A stretch of DNA of 64,000 bases from an uncultured Lachnospiraceae bacterium (GTDB lineage Bacteria; Bacillota; Clostridia; Lachnospirales; Lachnospiraceae), in NCBI GenBank assembly GCA_900551115.1, contig URUY01000005.1, positions 95,502 to 159,501 on the forward strand, given 5' to 3'. The notes beneath the pieces are model-generated. The model worked only from the letters and a program-made list of their open reading frames with translations. It ran no database searches and was not told the DNA's origin. The translations under genes were made by a program, and so were the position numbers. This document shows, in pieces, positions 53,790 through 63,000 of the stretch. The stretch's first letter is position 1. Each line of letters starts with the position of its first letter.

Positions 53790-54656
53790 TTACAGTCTGG
53801 TATCTACGGCGGCTCCTTTGACATCTTCCTCTATCAGCTTCATTCTATCAAGGATTTCATCTATTTCTTTCTTAAAATCATCCCTCTTTGTCTGTTCTGC
53901 CACCAGTTCCTCTGTTTTCTTTTTTAACTCCTCTGTTTCTGTCTTTTCCGGTTCCTTCGCTTCTTTTGCCTGTTCTATTCTTTCTTCCTGTTCTTCTTTT
54001 TCTTCCTTCGCCTTTTCTGCCTGCTCTTCCTTTTCTTTCATTTCTTCGTCAATATGGTCTTTCGCTTCTTCCGCCAGCATACCGACTATTTCCCTGCTTG
54101 CCTCCTCCATAATTTCCCTGGCCTTAGCGCCGGCTTTTAACATCGGGCTTTTTTTCAGCCTTTCGATTTTGGTATCCCGGACCGCCATATTTTCTGCCTG
54201 CCGCTCATTTTCCATCTTCGCAATGGATTTCTCATACTCCCGAATGCTTTTGGCATGCTCTACCTGCTCCTCTGCTGAAAGCTCCTCAGGCGTACCCTCT
54301 CTCATACAAGCAAGCTCTTTTCTGGCCTTACTTATATCCCTTGTCAGTTCTGCCGCTTTTTCCCTGCGGGCATCCTGTCCTGCATCTATTTTCTTTTCTG
54401 CCGCAAAGGTATCTCCAACGATTTTCATTGCTTTTTTGCGGGCATCCTTCCGTTTTTTTACAATCCCATCCTCCTGCCGGTTCAAATCCCCGGCATAAAT
54501 GCTTTTTCCCTTTTCCTTATTTTTCCCCTCATTATCCTGATTGTGCCTTAAGCGTCTTTCATCCTCACCCATATAAACCGCAGTATTTTTTACCTTCATG
54601 CCCTTTATCCTTTCCGGCTGTTTCAAATGCCATTCCCCTGTTGCTTCAAATGCCAT
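53790..54656 (-). CDS. coiled-coil hypothetical protein
   Basis: The 288-residue protein is very Lys/Glu-rich and strongly helical, with extended coiled-coil stretches (residues ~90-170 and ~190-280) and no membrane segments or signal peptide. The central part has an amphipathic MLKAGAKAREIMEEASREIVGM. I do not recognise the family. The ATG at 54656 has GGG just upstream; an ATG 57 bases downstream, preceded by AAAGG, is also possible. It is between a terminator and the YitT gene. An internal direct repeat (AATGGCATTTGAA, twice within 30 bases) lies at the 5' end. Confidence 0.65.
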   Translation of the reverse strand: MAFEATGEWHLKQPERIKGMKVKNTAVYMGEDERRLRHNQDNEGKNKEKGKSIYAGDLNRQEDGIVKKRKDARKKAMKIVGDTFAAEKKIDAGQDARREKAAELTRDISKARKELACMREGTPEELSAEEQVEHAKSIREYEKSIAKMENERQAENMAVRDTKIERLKKSPMLKAGAKAREIMEEASREIVGMLAEEAKDHIDEEMKEKEEQAEKAKEEKEEQEERIEQAKEAKEPEKTETEELKKKTEELVAEQTKRDDFKKEIDEILDRMKLIEEDVKGAAVDTRL

Positions 54657-54707
54657 TCCCTTTGCTTTACAATACCGTTTCTAAAAGATATATCGGTAAA
54701 AATACGC

Positions 54708-55571
54708 TTAATTTAATCCCCTGAAGCCTTTTCCGATGATTTCACTGCTGTTAGTAATCATCATAAATGCAGATGGCTGTGTCTGCTTGATATAATTCCG
54801 AAGCTGCACTGCCTGTCCCCTGTTCATAACCGTAAGGATGATAATCTTAGGCCTGTGGGTATAGGCTCCCTGTGCCCGGTATACGGTAGCCGAACGGTTC
54901 AGCTCTGCATTGATATAATGACAGATAGGCTCCGCATCATCACAGACAATCGTAAAATATTTGCAGAGATTGATATTTTCTATTACCCCGTCTATCACTA
55001 ATGTCTTTGCCATAAGTCCACAGAAGGAAAAAAGCCCGGTCTGTATGTCAAATACCAGACAGGAAGCCAGTACAATCAAGAGGTCAACAATAAAAAGCGC
55101 TATGCCGATGGAAACACTGGTGTATTTTTTCAGTATCATGGCAATGATATCGGTACCGCCGCCGGAAGCGCCGATATTAAAAAGGATGGCGCTGCTTACC
55201 GCCGGCATGACAATCGCAAAGATAAGCTCTAACATGGGCTGTGCCGTAAGGGACGCATCCATAGGCGCTGCCCATTCTAAAAAGCTTAGGCCCACAGAGG
55301 TAAGTACGCTGACATAAACCGTTTTCAGTCCGGTATCCTTTCCCAGAAACAGAAAACCAAAAACCAAAAGCACCATATTGATGATAAAGTTGATGGTAGC
55401 CGGTGATATAGGCAGCGTCTCCCCCAAAACGACCGCAATGCCCGTTACGCCGCCAAAGGAAAAGTGATTGGGGAATTTGAATATATAAACGCCTGCTACC
55501 AAAAATACCGTTGCCAGCGTTAAAATCAAATATTCTATTACCACACTTTTCCATTTTTTAATTTTTTTCAT
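54708..55571 (-). CDS. YitT family (DUF161/DUF2179) membrane protein
   Basis: The 287-residue protein has five to six TM segments with the YitT pattern (GVYIFKFPNHFSFGGVTGIAVVL, INFIINMVLLVFGFLFLGKDTGLKT, GASGGGTDIIAMIL) and a C-terminal DUF2179 domain (KIIILTVMNRGQAVQLRNYIKQTQPSAFMMITNSSEIIGKGF). Members are widespread in Firmicutes with unclear roles. The start at 55571 has GGGAG at a good distance; one 12 bases further upstream is also possible. Confidence 0.92.
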   Translation of the reverse strand: MKKIKKWKSVVIEYLILTLATVFLVAGVYIFKFPNHFSFGGVTGIAVVLGETLPISPATINFIINMVLLVFGFLFLGKDTGLKTVYVSVLTSVGLSFLEWAAPMDASLTAQPMLELIFAIVMPAVSSAILFNIGASGGGTDIIAMILKKYTSVSIGIALFIVDLLIVLASCLVFDIQTGLFSFCGLMAKTLVIDGVIENINLCKYFTIVCDDAEPICHYINAELNRSATVYRAQGAYTHRPKIIILTVMNRGQAVQLRNYIKQTQPSAFMMITNSSEIIGKGFRGLN

Positions 55572-55664
55572 ATTTGCTCCCATCCCCGCACCTCTTTTTG
55601 CAGGCATAATACTGCTTATATTTTGCTTTTATTTTTGTTTTTGCCTGTTTTTATTTTACTTTAC

Positions 55665-55681
55665 TTTACACATGATGTAAA
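55665..55681. promoter_or_regulatory. 6-5-6 inverted repeat in front of the HAD gene
   Basis: TTTACA, a 5-base gap, then TGTAAA, lies in the divergent region between the YitT and HAD genes. It may be an operator, but no specific regulator is identified. Confidence 0.35.
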
Positions 55682-55769
55682 CATTGCCCTATATCTAATT
55701 TTGTAGTAAGATATGTTTTTAGAAATATAGCATTATTTTTAATAAAACTACCGAAAGGAAAATACCAAA

Positions 55770-56372
55770 ATGATTAAAACCGTAATTTTTGACATCGGAA
55801 ATGTACTCACCCAATTCTCATGGCAGGATTATTATGCTTCTTTCGGCTATAATGATGCAACGCTGGAAAAGCTGGGAAAAGCTACCGTTTTAAATTCTGC
55901 CTGGAACGAATATGATTTGGGAAATCTTTCAGACGATGAAGTTCTCAATCTCTTCATAGAAAGCGACCCGTCTGTTGAAAAAGAGCTAAGAGAGACTCTA
56001 AAAGACATGGGCGGTGTGCTGAAGCGCTGTGACTATGCTATACCCTGGATAGAAGAATTAAAAGAAAAAGGCTATCAGGTCCTTTTCCTCTCCAATTTTT
56101 CAGAAAAAGCCCTGCGGGACTGCGCCGCTGCTTTAGATTTTTTGCCCCATATGGACGGCGGTGTCTTTTCCTGCAAGGTGCATCTGATAAAGCCGGATCC
56201 GGCCATCTATAAGCTGCTTTTACAGCAATACCGGTTAAATCCCGAAGAATGCGTCTTTTTGGACGATACTTTGGTGAATATTACAGCAGCCGCTTCCCTT
56301 GGCATAAATGGCATTCACTTTAAGAATCTGGCCCAGGCAAGAGAAGAGCTTGCTGCACTTCTTGTAAAATAA
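55770..56372 (+). CDS. HAD family phosphatase (subfamily IA-type)
   Basis: The 200-residue protein has VIFDIGNVLTQ (motif I, like YihX-type FDxGNV), FLSNFSEKA (motif II), KVHLIKPDPAIYKLLLQQY (motif III Lys region) and CVFLDDTLVNITAA (motif IV). Relatives dephosphorylate sugar phosphates such as glucose-1-phosphate. The ATG has AAAGG about 8 bases upstream. Confidence 0.92.
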   Translation: MIKTVIFDIGNVLTQFSWQDYYASFGYNDATLEKLGKATVLNSAWNEYDLGNLSDDEVLNLFIESDPSVEKELRETLKDMGGVLKRCDYAIPWIEELKEKGYQVLFLSNFSEKALRDCAAALDFLPHMDGGVFSCKVHLIKPDPAIYKLLLQQYRLNPEECVFLDDTLVNITAAASLGINGIHFKNLAQAREELAALLVK

Positions 56373-56379
56373 CATGCTT

Positions 56380-56724
56380 TTACTGTTTTTCTGACGTTTC
56401 TTCCCGAGGCATTTCAGAGGATACAGGTGCTTTTTCAGAAGACCGGTCTTTTATCACAAAGTCTTCACCAAAAGACGGCTGCGGATGGGGGTCCTGCATC
56501 AGATTCAAATCCGCAATCGTTTTTTTACCGGTGGTCTGTCCGTAAATCCAGATGAAAATCCATGCTAAAAGCGGTACCGCCACTGTGCATACAAGGCACA
56601 GCCTGAACAGGCTGCCGGAAGCAGAGGTATCAAAAATTGCTGCAAACAGCGTTACAACATACAGAGCCACCAAAAGTATTACTGCAATAAGTGCAGCAAT
56701 TCGTTTTACATTCTTATTTTTCAT
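56380..56724 (-). CDS. small two-TM membrane protein
   Basis: The 114-residue protein has two TM helices (residues ~8-30 and ~40-61) and a soluble, Pro/Ser/Glu-rich tail (HPQPSFGEDFVIKD and on). I do not recognise a named family. The start ATG at 56724 has GAGG about 10 bases upstream. It lies 47 bases downstream of the coiled-coil gene of the DUF5717 operon, so it is probably in the same transcript. Confidence 0.65.
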   Translation of the reverse strand: MKNKNVKRIAALIAVILLVALYVVTLFAAIFDTSASGSLFRLCLVCTVAVPLLAWIFIWIYGQTTGKKTIADLNLMQDPHPQPSFGEDFVIKDRSSEKAPVSSEMPREETSEKQ

Positions 56725-56771
56725 AATATCCAATCCTCATTTCTATTTTGTGTTTTTATATTTTTTATGAA

Positions 56772-57941
56772 TCAGCCGAACTCTTTTGCATATCTGTCCA
56801 CCAAACCGGAAATCTCTGCTGCGTACTGCGGATACTCAGCTGCTACATCTCTGATTTCCTGCCCTGCTGTTTCCGCAAGCTTACTGTTATAATCAAGCTG
56901 TTTTCTAAGCGCCTGCCTTCTGACAATCAGTCCGTGACGGATTTCTATCATTTCCCTGGAATCAAGAATGGCACCCGGCTGCAATACCCATCTGTCAGGG
57001 TCCTTTACCCTGTAACGGGAGAGAATTTCCACAAGCTGCTTTTTATGGTAATCAAGCTTTGCCTCAGCCTCGGCATACTGCCTTCGTTCCTCTTTTTCCT
57101 CCTGATACATAATCCACAGCTCACGCAGCTTTTCACCGCTCTCCACGCCGTATTTCAAATAAAGGTAATCTAACAGGTTCACGTTATTTACATACCGTAT
57201 TTTTACCTTATTCTGCAAAAGTATCAGTTTATTCATGGCCTTTTCGACTTTCGCCAGTTCTTTTTCGGAATCGATATATTTGACAAACAGCACCGTTATG
57301 GCGATTGCCGCTGCCGCTACCGCCACATAGTATCCGACAGCCGTATCCATATGAAACCCAAACTGTAAAATAAGCAGCATAACCACACAGGAAAACAGTG
57401 CCACCAGGCAGATTACCGCCATCCCCCGCAGATTGACTAAAATACTCTTAAGCTCTCCTTTTCTGTATCCGTAAGCATGCCGTTCTCCGTCCAGTCTTAC
57501 AAGGTCCTGCTTAATGAGTTTTTGATATTTTTCCGCTTCCTTCAGCTTCGCAATGCCTTCTTCCACTTCGCTTTCCTGCGCGCGTATCTGTCTGTACTCC
57601 TCCTCTGTCATTCTTTTCTTTTTATCCAGATAGCGCTTTCTTTCTTTCTCCAGGGCCTGCATTTTTCCTGCTGCCGTCTTTAACTCGGCCATCTGCTCAG
57701 GCGGCAGCGCTTCTATTTCCTCCATATCCGTCAGATAAGAGGTCACCAGGGAATATTCCCCCGTCAGCAGGTTGATTTCCTTTTCCGCCTCTCCTATCTG
57801 CTCCAGACACCCGGTTAGATAACGGTTTCTTTCTTCGGCATCATGAAAATTCACATTGTCGCGCTCATAAACAGGCTGATTCCAGTCCTCCTGCTCTTTT
57901 TCTGTTTTCTTTTTTCTGAAAAGCCATTTAAAAAACCCCAT
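56772..57941 (-). CDS. two-TM coiled-coil membrane protein (DUF5717-operon component)
   Basis: The 389-residue protein starts GFFKWLFRKKK (basic, membrane-proximal), has a long Glu/Lys coiled-coil (~residues 50-160), two adjacent TM helices (~178-200 and ~207-222; MAVICLVALFSCVVMLLILQFGF, YYVAVAAAAIAITVLFV) and then a second long coiled-coil (~225-385). Both ends would face the same side. I cannot name a family. GGAG precedes the ATG. It is the fourth gene of the run, 15 bases after the helical-repeat gene. Confidence 0.7.
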   Translation of the reverse strand: MGFFKWLFRKKKTEKEQEDWNQPVYERDNVNFHDAEERNRYLTGCLEQIGEAEKEINLLTGEYSLVTSYLTDMEEIEALPPEQMAELKTAAGKMQALEKERKRYLDKKKRMTEEEYRQIRAQESEVEEGIAKLKEAEKYQKLIKQDLVRLDGERHAYGYRKGELKSILVNLRGMAVICLVALFSCVVMLLILQFGFHMDTAVGYYVAVAAAAIAITVLFVKYIDSEKELAKVEKAMNKLILLQNKVKIRYVNNVNLLDYLYLKYGVESGEKLRELWIMYQEEKEERRQYAEAEAKLDYHKKQLVEILSRYRVKDPDRWVLQPGAILDSREMIEIRHGLIVRRQALRKQLDYNSKLAETAGQEIRDVAAEYPQYAAEISGLVDRYAKEFG

Positions 57942-57956
57942 ACAGGTCTCCTTTTT

Positions 57957-58784
57957 CTACAGGATGGCCCGGTAACTGTTTTTCAGTTCCTGTACCTTCC
58001 GTTCACTTTCTTTATAATACTGCGTCATCCGTCCCTCCTCTTTCAGGGAACGCAGTTCTTCCAAATCCTGTGCCTGCTGCGCAGTCTTCCACTGGCTGCG
58101 CAGTCCTTCCACCCGTTTTTCCAGCTCCAGTGTTTCTTCATAATATTCCGGAAATCCTGCCGCAAAAGAAATGTATTCCGCTTCCTCCATGGAAAGACGC
58201 TTTGCAGCCAGGTATTCAATCAGTGTTTCCGTATCCGGCAGCAAATCATAGGAGCCTTTGAACTGCCTTGCCGCTTCTTCAAACAAAAATAACCCGCATA
58301 AGGCCACTCCCTTATTGTGAATAATCTTGGCTGTCAGCTCCTTCTCTTCTTTTGGAAGCTGTGAAAGAAGGGAATCATATTCTACCAAAGCTGATGCATA
58401 TCTGCCGTTTGATACCATATAATCCACCCTGGTTTTCAGCTTTTCATAGGCGCTTAAATTGGCGCCTGTATGAAACATTTCTTCCGTTCTTCGGATACTT
58501 TCCGTATCATAGAGCTTCACATAGGAAAGAATAATGCCCGCAAATGCGCCAACAGAGGTTTTTTGATTTAAAAAAGGATACAGTAAGCCCGCAAGCTCCG
58601 ATAACTTCAGTTCATTGTCAATCCACCTGACCAATCTTTTACTGACAATCTCCCTGTCTAACAGAAATGCATTTTCTTTTAAGACATAGCAAAGCTCTTC
58701 CGCCGAATATACCCTGATTCCCAGGCTGTCAAAGCAATATGGAATTTTTGCGTAATCACCTGTCCTAAGCAGTACTCTTCCCAC
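57957..58784 (-). CDS. helical-repeat (TPR-like) protein (DUF5717-operon component)
   Basis: The 275-residue protein is helical with TPR-like helix pairs (LKTRVDYMVSNGRYASALVEYDSLLSQLP, KEEKELTAKIIHNKGVALCGLFLFEEAARQFKGSYDLLPD). A basic C-terminal coil follows (RVEGLRSQWKTAQQAQDLEELRSLKEEG). It starts at a GTG that overlaps the TAG of the upstream gene (TAGTG), with GAGG upstream, so translation is coupled. No catalytic motif is seen. Confidence 0.75.
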   Translation of the reverse strand: MGRVLLRTGDYAKIPYCFDSLGIRVYSAEELCYVLKENAFLLDREIVSKRLVRWIDNELKLSELAGLLYPFLNQKTSVGAFAGIILSYVKLYDTESIRRTEEMFHTGANLSAYEKLKTRVDYMVSNGRYASALVEYDSLLSQLPKEEKELTAKIIHNKGVALCGLFLFEEAARQFKGSYDLLPDTETLIEYLAAKRLSMEEAEYISFAAGFPEYYEETLELEKRVEGLRSQWKTAQQAQDLEELRSLKEEGRMTQYYKESERKVQELKNSYRAIL

Positions 58785-60064
58785 TATATTACCTCAAAAC
58801 TTTCCGTCCATTTCTCATAGCTTCTTGGAAATAACTCCCCAAATCCCAAATCTTCTATCTCAAGGCAGATATTGTTTTCATCCGTCATCCATATTTCCAT
58901 ATACAGTCTGGAAGGCGCTTCCTTTCTGTTCGGCAACCCTTCTAAGGTAACCTGTGCATACCTGATATCCCTGCCGTTAAGAGGTGTAATAATCAAGGAA
59001 AAGCTGTTTCCCTGATCCAGCAGAAACTCCAGGGAATTTTTTGCTTCAAACCAGCTCACTCCCGCATCCAAAAGCGCATAATAGGAATCCTCTCCCTGCC
59101 TTACTACCTTCATGCCGATATTGGCTTTTAGCTTCTCATTGCCGAGAAACACATAATTTTTTTCCGTCTCACCGGCATTCAGCTTTTCCATACAGCCATA
59201 GCAGGCACCTTTGCTGTAAAGGTTGTTTCCCTGAAAAACCCTCCTGCCCCGGCACAGATATTTCAGTGATTCTGCCATCCACTCTTCCTTGAAGCCTTCG
59301 CCTATCAGGTATGCAGAGGATATCAGCCTGCCTTCACATACCTCTTTCAAAATGCTTAGAAACCTGTCATCCATCTGTGAAAATACACTTCTGCGAAGCA
59401 GCTCCTCCTCCGGCAGTTCCTTACTGCATATAAAAGGATATTCTGCCTCCTCCACAAAAGCAACCACCGGCGTTGTCCTGTAATTGCATTCCATCCGATA
59501 GGTCTTAACCATGTCCAGCCCATAATCGCACATTACTACATTCTTTCGCCACAATTCCTCCGGCTGGTGAATCATATAATAATAAAAGCTTTCCACATAT
59601 CCCTGAAAAAAAATGTTTTTTGTCTTCAGGGAAAGTCCTGCCACAACAGTATTTAAAATTTCCACCATCTTAGCATCCAGCTTGTCACAGGTAATCATCA
59701 TGGCACTGATATGCTCCGTACCTGATACCATAGAAAGCATCGCCAGGCTCCTTTTCATAAAAAGCGTAAGCAGGGCAATCGGATCAAACTCTTCTTCTTC
59801 AATCGTCACCTTTTCTCCTGTTCTTGCCAAACTGACAAGATTCGTTACCAGTGTACCTTCTTCCGTATCCGCGTGCTTATACGCTTCTCTTCCATAAAAC
59901 CACTGGCTCACGCCCCGTCTTTTACATAACGCCGTAGGAATATTGTAGCTTTCTCCTCCTGCCACCACGGACAAGGTCTTTGGTTCGCTTGCGTCATATG
60001 TACAGTAGCTGATTTGGGAATACTGCTCTCCCATATCGTACCCTATGATGATTTTTTCCTTCAT
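58784..60064 (-). CDS. actin/Hsp70-fold-like protein (DUF5716-type)
   Basis: The 426-residue protein starts KIIIGYDMGEQYSQISY (phosphate-1 loop with an Asp-x-Gly), then NVVMCDYGLDMVKTYRM (phosphate-2-like), and near the middle LIGEGFKEEWMAESLKYL plus GRRVFQGNNLYSKGACYGC, which resemble the adenosine-binding GG loop and Hsp70 C-lobe segments. The second half carries a ~110-residue beta-rich extension (FLGNEKLKANIGMKVV..). From memory this is the family annotated DUF5716. ATP binding is likely; hydrolysis and substrate binding are unproven. It starts 33 bases after the large gene, with AAAGG at the ATG. Confidence 0.8.
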   Translation of the reverse strand: MKEKIIIGYDMGEQYSQISYCTYDASEPKTLSVVAGGESYNIPTALCKRRGVSQWFYGREAYKHADTEEGTLVTNLVSLARTGEKVTIEEEEFDPIALLTLFMKRSLAMLSMVSGTEHISAMMITCDKLDAKMVEILNTVVAGLSLKTKNIFFQGYVESFYYYMIHQPEELWRKNVVMCDYGLDMVKTYRMECNYRTTPVVAFVEEAEYPFICSKELPEEELLRRSVFSQMDDRFLSILKEVCEGRLISSAYLIGEGFKEEWMAESLKYLCRGRRVFQGNNLYSKGACYGCMEKLNAGETEKNYVFLGNEKLKANIGMKVVRQGEDSYYALLDAGVSWFEAKNSLEFLLDQGNSFSLIITPLNGRDIRYAQVTLEGLPNRKEAPSRLYMEIWMTDENNICLEIEDLGFGELFPRSYEKWTESFEVI

Positions 60065-60096
60065 CCGTAATTTCCTTTCCCTCTCCGGCAGCGTTA

Positions 60097-63000
60097 TTAA
60101 ATCAGCCTGAACAGTCTGTTTCTCATAAATTCCTTATATTCGCATTCCTCTAACAGCTTGTCTACCGTTTCATAATCCTGCAGGGTACTGCTGATGCTTA
60201 AATCATTTATCAAATTGAATTTGCCGTCCTGACTGCCGTTTATGATGTCGCTTTTCTGAATCGTTGCACTTTCTGTCAACTGCTCATTGCCATCCTGTAC
60301 CTCCATGATATAGTACTGCAAACGTTCTCCGAAAAACAATACAAAATCCTTAAAGCAGACGCCGCCGTATACCTCCTGCATCTCTTCCGTCAGATACTCG
60401 GGTTCCTCTCCGTCTGCCGTTTCCACACAGTAATGCATCACGGCTCTTGCGGCAGGATGGGCCTTATATTCTACGATGGTTTTGTCTGAAAGCTGATTCA
60501 GACAGGCATCCTTGTAATCCAAGAATTCTGCAAACATCTTCAGGCGGATGCCCTCGCTTAGCATCTCATGGAGAAAATCCTTTACTATTTCCCATACCTC
60601 ATCGGTTATGTCCGCCTTATTTTCTGCGTAATATTTGATAAAAGCAAGCTTACATACCTTGTGCAGCTTTTCCTTACGCCTGTACATGCCCGCCATTTCT
60701 TCAAATACATAGCTGCCTGTCACCCTGTCCTTTACAAAATACTCATAAGCACACTGGGACAGAAAGGCTTCCTCTACCTGAAGCTTTGCTCCGCCAGCCA
60801 CATAGGCGCGGAAAATTTCCATTTTTTCCCCTATAAAGGAACCTGTAAAAAGCATCTGAATCAGCATTTTTTCACAAAGCTCATAGGTGTTCATGCCAAA
60901 CGCTTCCGCTGCCTTGAAGATATCCCGCAGCTTCTTTGTCATTCCCCTAAAATGCAGGCTTAAGTACCGGAGTCCGTATTCATCATATTTGCCTTTATGA
61001 AAAGCATACAATACTGCTTCTGTCAGAGCCTTGTCCTCTACAAACTCACTGCTCTGTATCATCCGTCCGCACAGCCTCACCAACACCTTAGGCTCCACTC
61101 CATACGGCCCATAGATTTTCAGCCACCTAAAGGCTGCATCCTCCTTGCCGCGTATCACCATACAGCGTATGACCTCTCCTCTGTCCTTTGCAGAAAGACC
61201 GTCCGGTTTTACATGCTCCAAATATCCATCCAGCTCACGGATTTTGTCGTGTTCGTAATAATAGCGCATCAGCTTCATGCCAATTGCCCTTTTCAGGCTG
61301 CTGCTTATTTCCTCGTCCTCTGCCAAAAAGCGAAACCGACATTCATTTTCCTCTGTGATTTCTGCCAGTTCGTGACCGTTTAGACACATATAGATATTGA
61401 AATCCTGCCGGCTGCCCGTAAGCGGTGCGGCAAGCTTTGCCAGCTTACCCGGAAGCATCAGCTTTTCCGTGGTATGCGGTACGCTTACCATATAACGGTT
61501 TCTTTCTCCGTCCTCAAACAAAATCGCACTGTCCGTTCCCGGCAGGGATACATATGCCTTTCCGTCTGTTACCGGATAGCATCTCTCCCTGTCAATACCC
61601 GGTTCATACACAACCACAAAACGAATATCCTCTCTGGATATCTGTATCAGATGAATAAACAGAATCTCCGCCAGCGCCTCCGCTATCTGTGGCGTTATCA
61701 TACGCGGAACCAATAGATTTTTATATAAATATGCCAGATTCCTGTTCATACGGCGTTTTAAAATCTGTTCTAAAACAAACCGTTCTATTTGGTTGCGGTA
61801 GCTTTCATACAATTCCGGGAAACCATCGCGGTTTCTATATACATTGGCATACAAAAAAGCACTCATTTCATAGCTTAAGCTGTTCTGATAGGAAAAGTAC
61901 ATCAGAACCATTTTCGGCAGCGCCTCTGTGGTATCCATTTCCACGCTCATAAGATAATGCTCATAGAGTCTGGTAATGCGAAGCTCCTGCTCCACACCGC
62001 GCTTATACCATTTAAAATATTTCCTGCCGGTTTTATTTCCTTTAATCAGCAGGCTGCAGATTTCACGAAGCACATCCGTATCCTGTTTCAGCTTATAGCA
62101 TGCCTCCAAAATCCGGTACAGGCACACCGAATACTCCCGTTCCTTCTGCACCAGATACAAAAACTGCATAACAACATCGCCGCTTAATATTTCATTTTTT
62201 GCACCGTATAACAGAATTTGTTTTTCAAAGCGTCCCAGCTTGATAAGCAGAGACGGATTGAGATTGAGCAGCAGCAATGCTTCTATGTATAATACAGGAC
62301 TAAACGCCCCCCTGCCAAACTGCTCCTCTAAAAACACCCACTTTTTAGAAAAGCTGCGGTTATATTCTTCGGAAAGATACAAAAGCAGCCATGCCACACG
62401 CCATTCATTCCGGTTTCTTTTATAAATATATTCCACACGTTCCGTTACTTTGTCCACATATTCCGTTTCTCTGTGTATCAGGGTAGTCAGATACAGGTAA
62501 TACGCCTCTGATACCAGTGCTTCTTCGCCGTTATCCAAAAGGTCCGCAACATGGTCCAAAATCCACTGCGCCTCATTGAAACGTTCCTCGGTAATCAGAA
62601 GCTGCGCCTGAAACAGCCTTGCAGAAATATCCTTTTCGTCCGCCGATGTCATTTTTTCCACCAGCTTGCCGCTCTCTTTTTGCCACGTACCGGCACTGAT
62701 TTTTTTCATCCGAAACGCCTGATAAAATTCCATAAGCTGCAAGGTCAGGCGTTTTTTCTCCCTGCTGCGCCTTCCCTGATTTCCGGCTGCCCTGTATTTC
62801 ACTATAACGGAAACTGTAATCTCACCGTAGCTGTTAAATAACCTGATACTGCCAAAATTATTGCCGCCATGCAAAAAACTGCTGTCCACATAGAAAGGCA
62901 GTCTGCAGGAATTCCCCAAAAAATCGTCATCTGTTATCTCTGTCTTTTCCGTATAAAGAAAACACCCTTCCGTTTCGATTTGCAGTCTGGTATACCCCCA

